Assembly: GCA_964575975.1 (NCBI GenBank)
Contig: CAZNTU010000088.1
Span: 1-22,723, forward strand
From: G963674505 sp964575975
GTDB taxonomy: Bacteria > Desulfobacterota > Desulfobacteria > Desulfobacterales > SKZT01
DNA length: 22,723 nt
Direction of reading: 5' to 3'
Positions within the stretch are counted from its first letter, which is position 1; each line of letters starts with the position of its first letter. The notes below the pieces were generated by a model. It had not been told where the DNA came from. It did no database searches and saw only the letters and a list, made by a program, of their open reading frames with translations. Of this stretch, positions 13,895 to 21,686 are shown piece by piece. Made by a program: the position numbers and the translations under genes.

Positions 13895-14692
13895 TCATTG
13901 GTTCCGTCTCGACTTTCTGACATAGATCGCGAGCGCCGCTCCGCACGCGATCATGAACAGGCATAAAATTTGTCCCATGGTGAGCGCGTTTCCCAGCAAA
14001 AGCCCGATCTGGGGGTCCGGCGCTCGGAAGAATTCGACGAAAAAACGGAACAGGCCGTAGAAAAAAAGGAAAAAGGCGACCATCATTCCGTCCTCGAATT
14101 CCTTTTTGCGCAGATACCAGAGGATCGAAAAGAGAACGAGACCTTCCAGGAACGCCTCGTACAGCTGGGACGGGTGCCGGGGCAGGTCTCCGCCCCCGGG
14201 AAAGACCATGGCCCACGGGACGTCGGTTACCCTGCCGTAAAGTTCCGCGTTTATGAAATTGCCGATTCTTCCCAGGCCCAATCCCACGGGAGCGGCCACA
14301 ACCGCGCAGTCGGCCGCCGCTAGAAAAGGGATCGACTTTTTTCTGCAGTACCACCACCCGGCGGCCAAGACTCCGAGCATTCCCCCGTGAAAAGACATCC
14401 CTCCGTGCCAGATCGCTATGATTTCGACGGGATTGGATAGATAGAACCTCCATTCCGCGTACTGGTAGAATAGGAGGTACCCCAAGCGGCCTCCCGCCAT
14501 GAGTCCTACGATAAGGTAAATCAAAAAATCCTGGACCGCTTCCCCCCGGAGTCCCAGCTCCTTGGCCCGCCTCTGTCTTTGGATCAGGAAGTACGCGGAC
14601 ACGAAGCCCAGGATATACATCAGGCCATACCACCTGACGTGGATTGGGCCGATAGCGACGATATCGGGGTCTATTTTCGGATAGGGAATCAT
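13895..14692 (-). CDS. lgt: Prolipoprotein diacylglyceryl transferase
   Basis: The product is 265 aa, the normal size. The Lgt signature GRIGNFINAELYG is at 141-153 and HGGMSFHGG at 96-104, with the essential His and Arg positions present; RHPSQLYEA is at 172-180. About seven membrane segments are visible. The enzyme transfers diacylglyceryl from phosphatidylglycerol to the lipobox Cys of prolipoproteins in the inner membrane. The lipoproteins predicted here (ChaN-like, transglutaminase-like) would be its substrates. It is divergent from the hemerythrin gene, with a 179-nt shared intergenic space, and stands apart from the peptidase run because of the assembly gap. Ribosome site is weak. Confidence 0.97.
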   Translation of the reverse strand: MIPYPKIDPDIVAIGPIHVRWYGLMYILGFVSAYFLIQRQRRAKELGLRGEAVQDFLIYLIVGLMAGGRLGYLLFYQYAEWRFYLSNPVEIIAIWHGGMSFHGGMLGVLAAGWWYCRKKSIPFLAAADCAVVAAPVGLGLGRIGNFINAELYGRVTDVPWAMVFPGGGDLPRHPSQLYEAFLEGLVLFSILWYLRKKEFEDGMMVAFFLFFYGLFRFFVEFFRAPDPQIGLLLGNALTMGQILCLFMIACGAALAIYVRKSRRNQ

Positions 14693-14810
14693 TGTAAGGT
14701 CTCGGCTTGCCTCCGGCTATTTCGAAATGCGTTTATACCTTGTCATCGCATCCTTACCAGCTTTTGGAAAAACATGGAAGGTCAAAGCGCGGGAAAAGAG
14801 GAAAATGCTT

Positions 14811-14840
14811 TTGTGAAACGCCCCCTGATTGTGTTAGAAT
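14811..14840 (+). promoter_or_regulatory. Promoter of the hemerythrin gene
   Basis: TTGTGA (14811-14816) and TAGAAT (14835-14840) are separated by 18 nt, about 30 bp before the hemerythrin start. This is a plausible sigma-70-type promoter giving a short leader. Confidence 0.5.
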
Positions 14841-14871
14841 CGATGAAATCCAAAAACAAAGGAGGTAAGGC

Positions 14872-15426
14872 ATGACTCCGACCGAGGAACTCATGGAGGA
14901 GCACGAGGGCATTTTGAAAATGCTCGAGATCATGGACAATCTTTTGTCCAAGGTCGATAAACCGCGAGAAGCGGCAATTCGTCACCTGGGCCAAATCCTG
15001 GATTTTTACGCGGTGTTCGTCGACAAGTGCCATCACGGCAAAGAGGAAAACTACCTGTTCCCCGCTTTCGAAAAATCGGGAATACCCAAGGAGGGCGGCC
15101 CTATCGGCGCGATGCTGAAGGAGCACCGGGAAGGAAGGGAACTCGTGGCGCAAATGAATCGTTGCCTGGACGAATTGAGAAAAGAAGCGAGCAAGGATTT
15201 TTCGGAGTTCGCCGGGATCGCGGACAATTACAGGCGATTATTGACGAATCATATCGAAAAGGAAAACAAGGTACTCTTTCCGATGGGAGAACAGAAGCTT
15301 TCGCCGTCGGAGCGACGGGAAATTTCGGAACACTTCTTCGTTTGGGAAAAAGAGGAGATCGGCGAGGGACAGCACGAGAAATTCCACGAGCAGATGGACA
15401 CCCTGGAAAGGGAATACGTGGGGTAA
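14872..15426 (+). CDS. Hemerythrin-domain protein
   Basis: The product is 184 aa, the only intact + strand gene in the window. The start follows a strong AAAGGAGG. The hemerythrin/HHE pattern of iron ligands is visible: H11, H54 or H55 with E58 (KCHHGKEEN), H85 (KEHREG), H127 with E131 (NHIEKEN). It is expected to be a soluble di-iron protein that binds O2, NO or related species; in anaerobes such proteins are linked to oxygen or nitrosative stress protection or to iron-sulfur repair. There is no fused signalling domain. It has its own promoter and terminator, so it is a single-gene unit. Confidence 0.92.
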   Translation: MTPTEELMEEHEGILKMLEIMDNLLSKVDKPREAAIRHLGQILDFYAVFVDKCHHGKEENYLFPAFEKSGIPKEGGPIGAMLKEHREGRELVAQMNRCLDELRKEASKDFSEFAGIADNYRRLLTNHIEKENKVLFPMGEQKLSPSERREISEHFFVWEKEEIGEGQHEKFHEQMDTLEREYVG

Positions 15427-15430
15427 AGTC

Positions 15431-15468
15431 GAAATCCGGGGGCTCCGAAAGCCCCCGGATTTCAGTTT
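15431..15468 (+). terminator. Strong hairpin terminator after the hemerythrin gene
   Basis: A perfect 14-bp stem (GAAATCCGGGGGCT and its complement, 15431-15444 and 15450-15463) with loop CCGAA begins 4 nt after the stop. The following T-run is short (AGTTTG), so it may act partly as an mRNA 3' stabiliser. A second, smaller GGGGGCG/CGCCCCC pair follows at about 15478-15512. Confidence 0.8.
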
Positions 15469-15526
15469 GCAGAAAACGGGGGCGTCTTTTCGAGCCCGCC
15501 CCCCTCGAAACCTAAACCGCCGGCAC

Positions 15527-15575
15527 CTAACGGCTAAAAGCTAACAGCTAAAAACTAACACCTAACGGCTAATCC
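15527..15575. repeat. Seven tandem copies of a degenerate heptamer CTAANNN
   Basis: The repeats run CTAACGG, CTAAAAG, CTAACAG, CTAAAAA, CTAACAC, CTAACGG, CTAATCC. The last copy contains the stop codon of the receiver-CBS gene. Because 7 is not a multiple of 3, the repeats place TAA on + and TAG on - in every reading frame. Confidence 0.85.
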
Positions 15576-16471
15576 CTGAGAATCCTCTCCATCTCGAAGA
15601 AGAGGTCCTGCTCGCGGACCACGCCCTTGGCCTCGCCCTTTTTGGTGACCACGAGGCGGCGCTCCCTGTTGGAGAACATGGCGAAGGCCGCTTCCATCAG
15701 GTTGGCGTCGAAGTCTATGGTGAGCGGGGGCGGGGACATGATCTCCGAGAGCTTCTTGCCGCCGAGCTTCTTCACGGCTCTCGTGAACTCGCCGGACCAG
15801 AACATGGTGGAGTACTGCATGGAGTCGGCCGTGCTGGGCTTGGGGGCGTTCAGGTAGGCCGGCATGATGTTGCCGAGAAGGTCGATGATGGCTACCACGC
15901 CGACGACCCTGTTCGCGGAGTCCATCACGAGAAGCGACCTGTGGCCGGTCTCCATGATGCGGCTGGTCGCCACCCGGGGATAGAAGGAGGCCTTGATGGT
16001 CTCGACGGCCTCCTGGATGGTGCGCCCCTCGGCGAGGGTGGTGTACTCCTCGATGGGGATCATGATGTCCCCGGCGGTGCTCTCCGCGGAGGATTCCACC
16101 CTCCTGCCCCGGCGGCGGGCCTCCAGGATCTTCGCGGCCAGTATGTCGATGTCGCAGGGCTTGGCCAGGTAGTCGAAGGCACCCTGCTTGAGGGCCTCCT
16201 TGGCCGAGGGCATGTCGCCGTGGCCGGTGAGCATGATCACGGGCAGGTCGGGCTTCCTCTTCCTGATCTCCCCGAGGGTCTCGTGGCCGTCCATGCCGGG
16301 CATCTTGATGTCGAGCACCACCACGTCCGGCTCGGCCGAAAGCTGTTCGATCGCCTCCTCCCCCGACCCGGCCAGGAAGGTGTCGAAGCCTCTCCGGTCC
16401 AGGATCTTCTTCGTGGTCGCGCGGAACTGCGCCTCGTCGTCCACGATCAATAGCTTTGTCTTGGTATTCAT
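15569..16471 (-). CDS. Response regulator with CBS-pair output
   Basis: The product is 300 aa from the ATG at 16471 (AAAGGAGGC upstream; the frame is open further but lacks a ribosome site). The receiver domain occupies 1-120 with acidic D11/D12, phospho-acceptor D54 (VVLDIKMPGMDG), T82 and K104. Two CBS motifs follow: about 140-215 (DIMIPIEEYTTLAEG ... SLLVMDSANRVVGVV) and about 245-300 (LSEIMSPPPLTIDFDAN ... RRLVVTKKGEAKGVV). CBS pairs bind adenine nucleotides and often gate transporters or enzymes. No DNA-binding domain exists. It is the last gene after the DASS transporter and two membrane proteins, so a likely role is phosphorylation- and energy-dependent control of that transporter. That role is an inference. 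Confidence 0.93.
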   Translation of the reverse strand: MNTKTKLLIVDDEAQFRATTKKILDRRGFDTFLAGSGEEAIEQLSAEPDVVVLDIKMPGMDGHETLGEIRKRKPDLPVIMLTGHGDMPSAKEALKQGAFDYLAKPCDIDILAAKILEARRRGRRVESSAESTAGDIMIPIEEYTTLAEGRTIQEAVETIKASFYPRVATSRIMETGHRSLLVMDSANRVVGVVAIIDLLGNIMPAYLNAPKPSTADSMQYSTMFWSGEFTRAVKKLGGKKLSEIMSPPPLTIDFDANLMEAAFAMFSNRERRLVVTKKGEAKGVVREQDLFFEMERILRD

Positions 16472-16553
16472 TTTTTCCGCCTCCTTTGTTTGGCTGTCCG
16501 AAAAAGACGCTTTTTCTCTTTCAGTTCGAGTACTGCCGTCAAAAAACAACCGT

Positions 16554-17120
16554 TTAGAAATAACCTTTCACGGCCGAAACTATCGGAAAAACCGAGTAAA
16601 AGAACAAAAACAGGGAAGCCAAGGTGATGCCGACGATTAATAGCGCTCCGGTCCATTTCAGTTCGAAAACTTTCACCAGTCCGAGACCGACGAGGTACCA
16701 TTTCCAGAATTCGGTCGCAAACAGGATTCCCGGTATCCACGACGCGAGCATGGTCGTCCCGGACGCGTAGGCGAACACGGCGAAAACGAGGGCGAACGGC
16801 TGACGCTTTCTCTTGATCATTGTCAGTGCCATGAAGCACAATACGGCCGATATGGCCGGCATTCCCACCGCGTTGACCCAGAGGACCAGAGTGATTCCGA
16901 GCTGTTGGCTCCGGTTGGCGACAAGGCCCGCGACCGCGAAAAAGATGCTTGACAAGATCAGAAAAGCGATGGAGCGCCGGTAGCCCGGGTTTTTCGGAAT
17001 ATTCCCGAAAAAACCGCTCGGCCTCTTTACCATCGCGGCAAGCGCGCCGAAGTACTCGCGCAAGCTCCATCGCCCGTTTCCCAAACTTTCCGGATTTCCG
17101 TCTGTCGCTGTCGTTTCCAT
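16554..17120 (-). CDS. Yip1-like multi-pass membrane protein
   Basis: The product is 188 aa from the ATG at 17120 (GGAAG 5 nt upstream). An ATG at 17159 that overlaps the previous stop as TAATG is an equally possible start and adds 13 residues. A soluble N-terminus (about 40 residues, containing SLREYFGALAAMVKRPSGFF) precedes five hydrophobic segments, the Yip1-domain layout in bacteria. Function is unknown; such proteins are often small membrane partners of transport or stress systems. It lies between the 51-aa membrane peptide and the receiver-CBS gene, 82 nt before the latter. The family call is by topology and the FFxxIPKNPGY-type entry motif, so it is moderate. Confidence 0.75.
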   Translation of the reverse strand: METTATDGNPESLGNGRWSLREYFGALAAMVKRPSGFFGNIPKNPGYRRSIAFLILSSIFFAVAGLVANRSQQLGITLVLWVNAVGMPAISAVLCFMALTMIKRKRQPFALVFAVFAYASGTTMLASWIPGILFATEFWKWYLVGLGLVKVFELKWTGALLIVGITLASLFLFFYSVFPIVSAVKGYF

Positions 17121-17158
17121 TTGTCTTCCGTTCCTTGTTTTCGCCGGTCGTGTTTCCA

Positions 17159-17314
17159 TTAGAAAACGCCCAGCTTCGTTAAAACTCCCCACGCGAGCAT
17201 GGCCAAGGTAAGGACGAAGAATATCGTCCTTTCCGTTTTCTTGTCGAAATAAGTCACGCCGTCGCGGTGACAGAATGTCTTTTTCAGGTTTTCCATTTTG
17301 TCGTCTTCTCTCAT
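17159..17314 (-). CDS. Small single-span membrane protein next to the transporter
   Basis: The product is 51 aa from the ATG at 17314 (GGAAAGG about 10 nt upstream); another ATG at 17296 would give 45 aa. It has a charged N-terminal part with a Cys-His pair (FCHRDGVTYFDKKTER) and one membrane segment (about 29-48). It is 54 nt downstream of the DASS gene and its stop abuts the Yip1-like gene. Its size and position suggest a small accessory subunit or regulator of the transporter, but I do not recognise the family. Confidence 0.65.
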   Translation of the reverse strand: MREDDKMENLKKTFCHRDGVTYFDKKTERTIFFVLTLAMLAWGVLTKLGVF

Positions 17315-17368
17315 TTTTCTTGTACCTTTCCCAATAGTTCCGGTGCTCACTTAAGTCCGGTCGAACCG

Positions 17369-19219
17369 TCAGAATGCCGGCAGTTCCCCGAATCCCATCA
17401 TCATCCAGTATACGCCGGTAATCGCCAGGAGAAGGACGTTGGCGACGATCCACATGGGCACTCCCACCCGGAGGAAATCCTTGGGCTCCAGGAATCCGCT
17501 GGCGTAGACGATGGCGTTCGGCGGTGTGCCGATGATCAGGCAATACGCGAACGATGACGCGATGGCCGTGCTCATGGCCATGAACGGAAGGTAGGTCGAT
17601 CCGGGATGGACCAGACCCGCCATGTTCAACGCGATGGGACCCACGGCCGCCGCAGCCGGACCGTCGGCCATCAGGTTCGTCAAAACAGCCGTAAGACCGT
17701 TGGAAATGGCCAGCAAAGGCAGGCCGGAATCCATTCCAAGAGGCGCCAGGATGTCGAGGGCGGATCTCGCCATCCAGAAGGCCGCTCCGGTTTCGTCCAG
17801 GGTGCGTCCGAAAATGATGGCGCCGGCGTAGAGCCACACCACGCCCCAATCGACCTTTTCCTGGTAGTCCCTCCAGTTGACGATTCCGGCCAGTATGTAG
17901 GCGACGGCGCCCGCTATGGCGATGACGCCGATGCCCAGCCTGACCGGGTAGATTCCGAGGGTGTAGAATTCTTTTTCGGTGAACCATCCGAAGACCATCA
18001 CCACGAAGATGATCAGGGAGATAATTTGCTTGCGGTTCCACGGACCCATCTTTCCGATCTCGCTCTGCAAGTGCTTCATGGCCGGTGCGAGCGATGTGAT
18101 GCGCGGTCTGAATCTCCAGTTGGTCACGAACCAAGCGATCGGAATCATGACGATGACATAGGGAAAGCAGTAGACCATCCACTGCATGTACCCGATGTCC
18201 ATGCCGAACATGTCGTTCAGAAAGGTCATCATGATGACGTTTCGGGCGCCGCCGGAAGGCGAGCCCGGCCCGCCGATGTTGCAGGCCATGGCGATGGCGA
18301 TCATCAGAAGTTTCCCCAGCTCGGGGTCCTCGGGTACCTCGTCGGTGAGGCTGTTCTGGTACAGAAGGATGCCGATGGGCAGGAACATGGCGGCCAGCGC
18401 GTGGTCGGATATGAACGCCGCGAGAGGGGCGATGATGACGAAAAAGATCAGGGTGATCATTTTGATGTTCGGGACGGCCAGCTTCTTGAACATCATCAGG
18501 CACACCCGCTTGTCGACGCCGGTCTTTACGAAGGCGGCGGCGAACATGAGGCTGCCCATGATGAACCATACGGCGTCGTCCCAGTAGAGCATGGCGACCT
18601 CCTGGCGGCCCACCACTCCGGTGAACACCAGGATCAAGCCCACGCAGAAAGCCACGGTCGGAAGCGGTATGCATTCCGTGAGGAAGCAGAGCACCACGAA
18701 CGCCATCATGGCTATGGACACTTTGATTTTCCAAGCGCCCTTGTCGGCGGCCGCGCGGTCGCTTTCGGTCAACCCGTCGTATTCGAGTTTCTCCATGCGA
18801 AGGTTGAGACCGTCTTTCATGATTTCCAGAAACCTGGCCTCGTCGACGTTGTCCTTGACAAAGTTATGGGCTCTCTCGAAATTGCTTTTGCTGACGGGGA
18901 TACTGAATTTTTGGGCCCACTTCTGGTCGCGGTTCAAATAACGCTCTTTGTTTAGCGCGCCCATCTTCATGTTCTGTTCCATGATTTGGGCGGCGGCAAG
19001 CTGCCACTGTTCCGCGTCGGAAGAGCTTAGGTTGAACAGCTCCCTGGTGAAAAAATCGACAACCGCCTTCGGCCCTACGGAGTATTGCGTTCCGACTTTT
19101 TTCATGCTCTGGGGAATGGGGATGATCAGGAGCAGGAAAAGGAGGACAACAGGTATGAAAAACATCTTCCAATCAACATACTTGTCGTACCCCGAGGCTT
19201 TTTTCTTCTCGTCTTTCAT
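17369..19219 (-). CDS. DASS/SLC13-family anion symporter with large N-terminal insertion
   Basis: The product is 616 aa from the ATG at 19219, directly after TTTGGAGGTATCG; the longer frame would start at a TTG that lies in this ribosome site. One membrane segment (18-36) is followed by about 128 hydrophilic residues (37-164), then the transporter core with roughly 11 spans. Family motifs are recognisable but altered: the first SNT substrate/sodium motif reads FISDHALAAMFLPIG (269-283) and the second ends in LTNLMADGPAAAAVGPI, while IIGTPPNAIVYASG is standard. Relatives use sodium to import C4-dicarboxylates, citrate or sulfate; which one cannot be decided. Cotranscription with a histidine kinase, receiver proteins and two membrane proteins suggests tightly controlled uptake. 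It is in the inner membrane. Confidence 0.92.
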   Translation of the reverse strand: MKDEKKKASGYDKYVDWKMFFIPVVLLFLLLIIPIPQSMKKVGTQYSVGPKAVVDFFTRELFNLSSSDAEQWQLAAAQIMEQNMKMGALNKERYLNRDQKWAQKFSIPVSKSNFERAHNFVKDNVDEARFLEIMKDGLNLRMEKLEYDGLTESDRAAADKGAWKIKVSIAMMAFVVLCFLTECIPLPTVAFCVGLILVFTGVVGRQEVAMLYWDDAVWFIMGSLMFAAAFVKTGVDKRVCLMMFKKLAVPNIKMITLIFFVIIAPLAAFISDHALAAMFLPIGILLYQNSLTDEVPEDPELGKLLMIAIAMACNIGGPGSPSGGARNVIMMTFLNDMFGMDIGYMQWMVYCFPYVIVMIPIAWFVTNWRFRPRITSLAPAMKHLQSEIGKMGPWNRKQIISLIIFVVMVFGWFTEKEFYTLGIYPVRLGIGVIAIAGAVAYILAGIVNWRDYQEKVDWGVVWLYAGAIIFGRTLDETGAAFWMARSALDILAPLGMDSGLPLLAISNGLTAVLTNLMADGPAAAAVGPIALNMAGLVHPGSTYLPFMAMSTAIASSFAYCLIIGTPPNAIVYASGFLEPKDFLRVGVPMWIVANVLLLAITGVYWMMMGFGELPAF

Positions 19220-19255
19220 CGATACCTCCAAACGTTCTCGCTGGTGAGTTTAAAA

Positions 19256-19354
19256 GTGGGGCGAAGCGACAGGCTCGCTGACCGTTTCTTTCGCGTGGAA
19301 TTGCTTGGGATTGGATCGACTGCGAGCCTGTTCGTTCCAAACGGGCTTCGCCCA
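19256..19354. repeat. Long imperfect inverted repeat between response regulator and transporter genes
   Basis: The left arm is GTGGGGCGAAGCGACAGGCTCGC (from 19256) and the right arm GCGAGCCTGT ... GGGCTTCGCCCAC (19322-19354). The inner ACAGGCTCGC/GCGAGCCTGT pairing is perfect over 10 bp; the outer GTGGG-CGAAGC pairing follows after a bulge. In the - transcript it would form a large stem in the 149-nt spacer, which could protect or split the mRNA and set different levels of regulator and transporter. Confidence 0.7.
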
Positions 19355-19368
19355 CCGGGATTGCGTCG

Positions 19369-19830
19369 CTACTGGATTCCCACGTCGCCGCCCTTGAGGA
19401 TTTCCCTGGGCGATTTCATGTACAGCTTGCTCTGGGCCATGCGGATTTTCTGTTCCAGACGCAGCCGTTTTTCGAAGGCCTCCTCCGCCTTCGCGAGGAG
19501 GTCGTCGATGTCCGTGGGCTTGGCGAGATAGTCCGTGGCCCCTGATTTCAGGCCTTCCACCGCCGATTCCACCGTGCCGTGTCCGGTGAGCATGATCACC
19601 TCCACCAGGGGAAAGCTTCGCTTGATCTCCTTCAGGACCGCGATTCCGTCCATCCCCGGCATCTTGACGTCCAGGACGACCACGTGGATCGTGTGCTGTT
19701 TCAGGTTCTCCAAGGCCTCCGGCCCGCTGGCCGCCGTGAAGACCTTGTAGCCCTTTTTCGCCAGCAATTTCGAAGTCGTGCTTAAAAAGCGCTCTTCGTC
19801 ATCCACCAGCATCATTTTCATTTCTTCCAT
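19369..19830 (-). CDS. Single-domain response regulator with coiled-coil tail (copy 1)
   Basis: The product is 153 aa from the ATG at 19830 (AAAGGAG upstream). The receiver has D10/D11, phospho-acceptor D54 (VVLDVKMPGMDG), T82 and K104. The last 40 residues (KAEEAFEKRLRLEQKIRMAQSK) look like an amphipathic helix or short coiled coil, not a DNA-binding domain. It is encoded 66 nt after the histidine kinase gene, its evident partner, and before the DASS transporter. The output is probably a protein interaction. The coding sequence is identical to copy 2 at 22104-22568 except for one base (Ser17 here, Arg17 there) and the last few codons. Confidence 0.95.
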   Translation of the reverse strand: MEEMKMMLVDDEERFLSTTSKLLAKKGYKVFTAASGPEALENLKQHTIHVVVLDVKMPGMDGIAVLKEIKRSFPLVEVIMLTGHGTVESAVEGLKSGATDYLAKPTDIDDLLAKAEEAFEKRLRLEQKIRMAQSKLYMKSPREILKGGDVGIQ

Positions 19831-19896
19831 TGGAGAACTCCTTTGACTTGGGTTGAATATGGTTGGAAAAACACACATGGTTGAAATATGCTATCC

Positions 19897-21600
19897 TTAC
19901 GAGACGGTTTTCGCCGCGACCGGAAGTTTTACCGTGAAAGTCGTTCCGATTCCTTTTTCGCTCCTCAACTCCATGGCGCCTCCCATGGCGTTGATGATTC
20001 CGTAGCAGACGGAAAGGCCTAAGCCGGTTCCCTTTCCGACGGGCTTGGTGGTATAGAAGGGCGAAAAGATCTTCTTCTGGTCTTCCTCGCCGATTCCGCA
20101 TCCGTTGTCCTTCACCGACACCCACACCATCCCGTCGCCATTCATTCCCGTAGATACCGTCAGTTCCCCGCCCGTGACCCCGTGCTTCTCGTAAATGGCG
20201 TCCATGGCATTGTTGAAAAGATTCAGGAAAACTTGCTGGAGCTGGCCGGGATCGCCGTGGACCGGCGGCGTTTCGGAAAGGTCGAGATGAACCTTGATTC
20301 CGTTGACGGTCGCCTTGTTGACGACCATGTCGCTCACTTCCGGGATGAACAGGCTCAAGTCCACATCCTGCGGGTTGGCGTCCGTCTTTCTTCCGAATTT
20401 CAGGATCGAGTGGGTGATGTCCGAACACCTTTTTACCTGAAGCTCGATTTGCTCGATGGAGTCGTCGAGTTCCGCCAATTCCTCGGGGGCGTTCACGAGC
20501 CCCTTTTCGGTCAGATCGGACATGATCATCTTGATCAGGGCCTGCTCGCTCTTGATGATCTGAAGGGGATTGTTGATTTCGTGGGCGAACCCGGCGGCCA
20601 TTTCCCCCAGTTCGGCCAAGCGGCTGGCCCGAATCAGCTGTTCCTGCAAACGGTCTTTTTCCGTGTCCGTGGTCATCATCCTGTTCACGATTCGACCGGT
20701 GAGAAAAAACGCCACGGAGATAATGGCCGCGCCGCCGATCACGCTGATGATCAGTATCAGGTAGCTTGCGTAGCGCAGGTTTTTAAAGGCGTCGCCGGTT
20801 TCCTGGCGCACTACCATCAGCCAATCCTTGTCTTGCAGCCAAGTCGTGGCGTATATGAATTCAAGCCCCAGATAGTCCTTTAGCACGAAGGTTTGGATAT
20901 CCTGGTCCCAATCGGTCTTCAGATATTTTTCGAAGTCCGGGTCCTGGTCCAGGATCGAGCCTCCGGAACGGCGTTCGGTCTGGAAAACGCCGTTCACGTT
21001 TAAAAGGTAGGCCTCGCCGGTTTTTCCGATGCGCACCTTTTTGACCAGTTCATTGAACATGTACGTGTCGATGGTGGCGCGGACGATCCATTTTGCAGGG
21101 CCTTCGGATTTCGACATGGCGATCACGAAGTGGGGGACGCGACGGAATCCCAAAAAGATGTCGCTGACGTAGACTCCCTTTTTCATTACTTCCTGAAACC
21201 AGTCGGCTTCGCTGTAAACCCGGCCGGTAAGTTGAAAGGGACCTTGGTACGACACATGGACGCCTTCCTGGTTGAAAACGCCCAAATCGACGAAGGCATT
21301 GGATTGCGTTTGGAGACGTTGAAAGACTTCCTTAAGGTTTTCCGGATCGGACAGTTCCGCGAACTCGTAGGAGTTTATTATGAATTCCAAGTCCGCCTTT
21401 CTTTCCTGCAGAAAAGACTCGATCATCAGGCGATGGTCGTCGACGATGCGTCTTGTGCTGGAAATGGTCATGTGTTCCAAGGCAGAGGTGAAATAGTAGT
21501 ATCCAATGCACACCACCAGGATGAAAGGAACCAAAGGCACTAGAATCATGCTTGCCAGGACCATCTTTCGCAACCTGGCGTATCTATGTCCGTTTTCCAT
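19897..21600 (-). CDS. Membrane sensor histidine kinase with extracytoplasmic dCache-like domain
   Basis: The product is 567 aa. GGGGAG lies upstream of the ATG. Transmembrane segments are at about 13-37 and 278-301; the 240 residues between them look like a double-Cache sensor (VDLGVFNQEGVHVSYQG, YVSDIF, IGKTGEAYLLN). The kinase core has the H-box FAHEINNPLQ (His340), N-box NLFNNAMDAI, G1 DNGCGIG, F-box FSPFYTTK and G2 GTGLGLS, the NtrB/DctB-like type. It should phosphorylate the receiver encoded next. The ligand is unknown, but by position could be the anion carried by the DASS transporter or a related metabolite. A sigma-54-like promoter precedes it. Confidence 0.95.
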   Translation of the reverse strand: MENGHRYARLRKMVLASMILVPLVPFILVVCIGYYYFTSALEHMTISSTRRIVDDHRLMIESFLQERKADLEFIINSYEFAELSDPENLKEVFQRLQTQSNAFVDLGVFNQEGVHVSYQGPFQLTGRVYSEADWFQEVMKKGVYVSDIFLGFRRVPHFVIAMSKSEGPAKWIVRATIDTYMFNELVKKVRIGKTGEAYLLNVNGVFQTERRSGGSILDQDPDFEKYLKTDWDQDIQTFVLKDYLGLEFIYATTWLQDKDWLMVVRQETGDAFKNLRYASYLILIISVIGGAAIISVAFFLTGRIVNRMMTTDTEKDRLQEQLIRASRLAELGEMAAGFAHEINNPLQIIKSEQALIKMIMSDLTEKGLVNAPEELAELDDSIEQIELQVKRCSDITHSILKFGRKTDANPQDVDLSLFIPEVSDMVVNKATVNGIKVHLDLSETPPVHGDPGQLQQVFLNLFNNAMDAIYEKHGVTGGELTVSTGMNGDGMVWVSVKDNGCGIGEEDQKKIFSPFYTTKPVGKGTGLGLSVCYGIINAMGGAMELRSEKGIGTTFTVKLPVAAKTVS

Positions 21601-21648
21601 TTTTGATCTCCCCGGTATAAAAGCTTTGGTTTATATGGCCGCGAACTG

Positions 21649-21665
21649 AAAAGCGGGACGCTTTT
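21649..21665. other. Short hairpin at the predicted transcription start of the kinase operon
   Basis: AAAAGCG-GGA-CGCTTTT is a perfect 7-bp stem. It spans the start predicted from the sigma-54 site (about 21660). On + it resembles a small terminator with a T-run. Confidence 0.45.
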
Positions 21666-21670
21666 TGTAT

Positions 21671-21686
21671 AGCAACCTCCGTGCCA
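21671..21686 (-). promoter_or_regulatory. Sigma-54-type promoter of the histidine kinase operon
   Basis: On - the sequence TGGCACG-GAGG-TTGCT matches the sigma-54 consensus TGGCACG-N4-TTGCW at every defined base, with the GG and GC elements in correct spacing. The predicted start is about 21660, 60 nt before the kinase ATG. Such promoters need an AAA+ activator; none is encoded in this window. Confidence 0.85.

Noticed and set aside
15527..15575. Heptamer array considered as a row of attC/attI cores (GTTAG on -)
   Set aside because: The 7-bp spacing leaves no room for attC arms, and there is no integrase nearby.
17160..18734. Upstream extension of the Yip1-like frame to 726 codons
   Set aside because: The extension is an out-of-frame shadow of the DASS gene; real similarity starts only at about 17120-17159.
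17606..18955. 449-codon + frame opposite the DASS gene
   Set aside because: Rich in His and Asp from antisense reading of a membrane protein gene, with no family motif.
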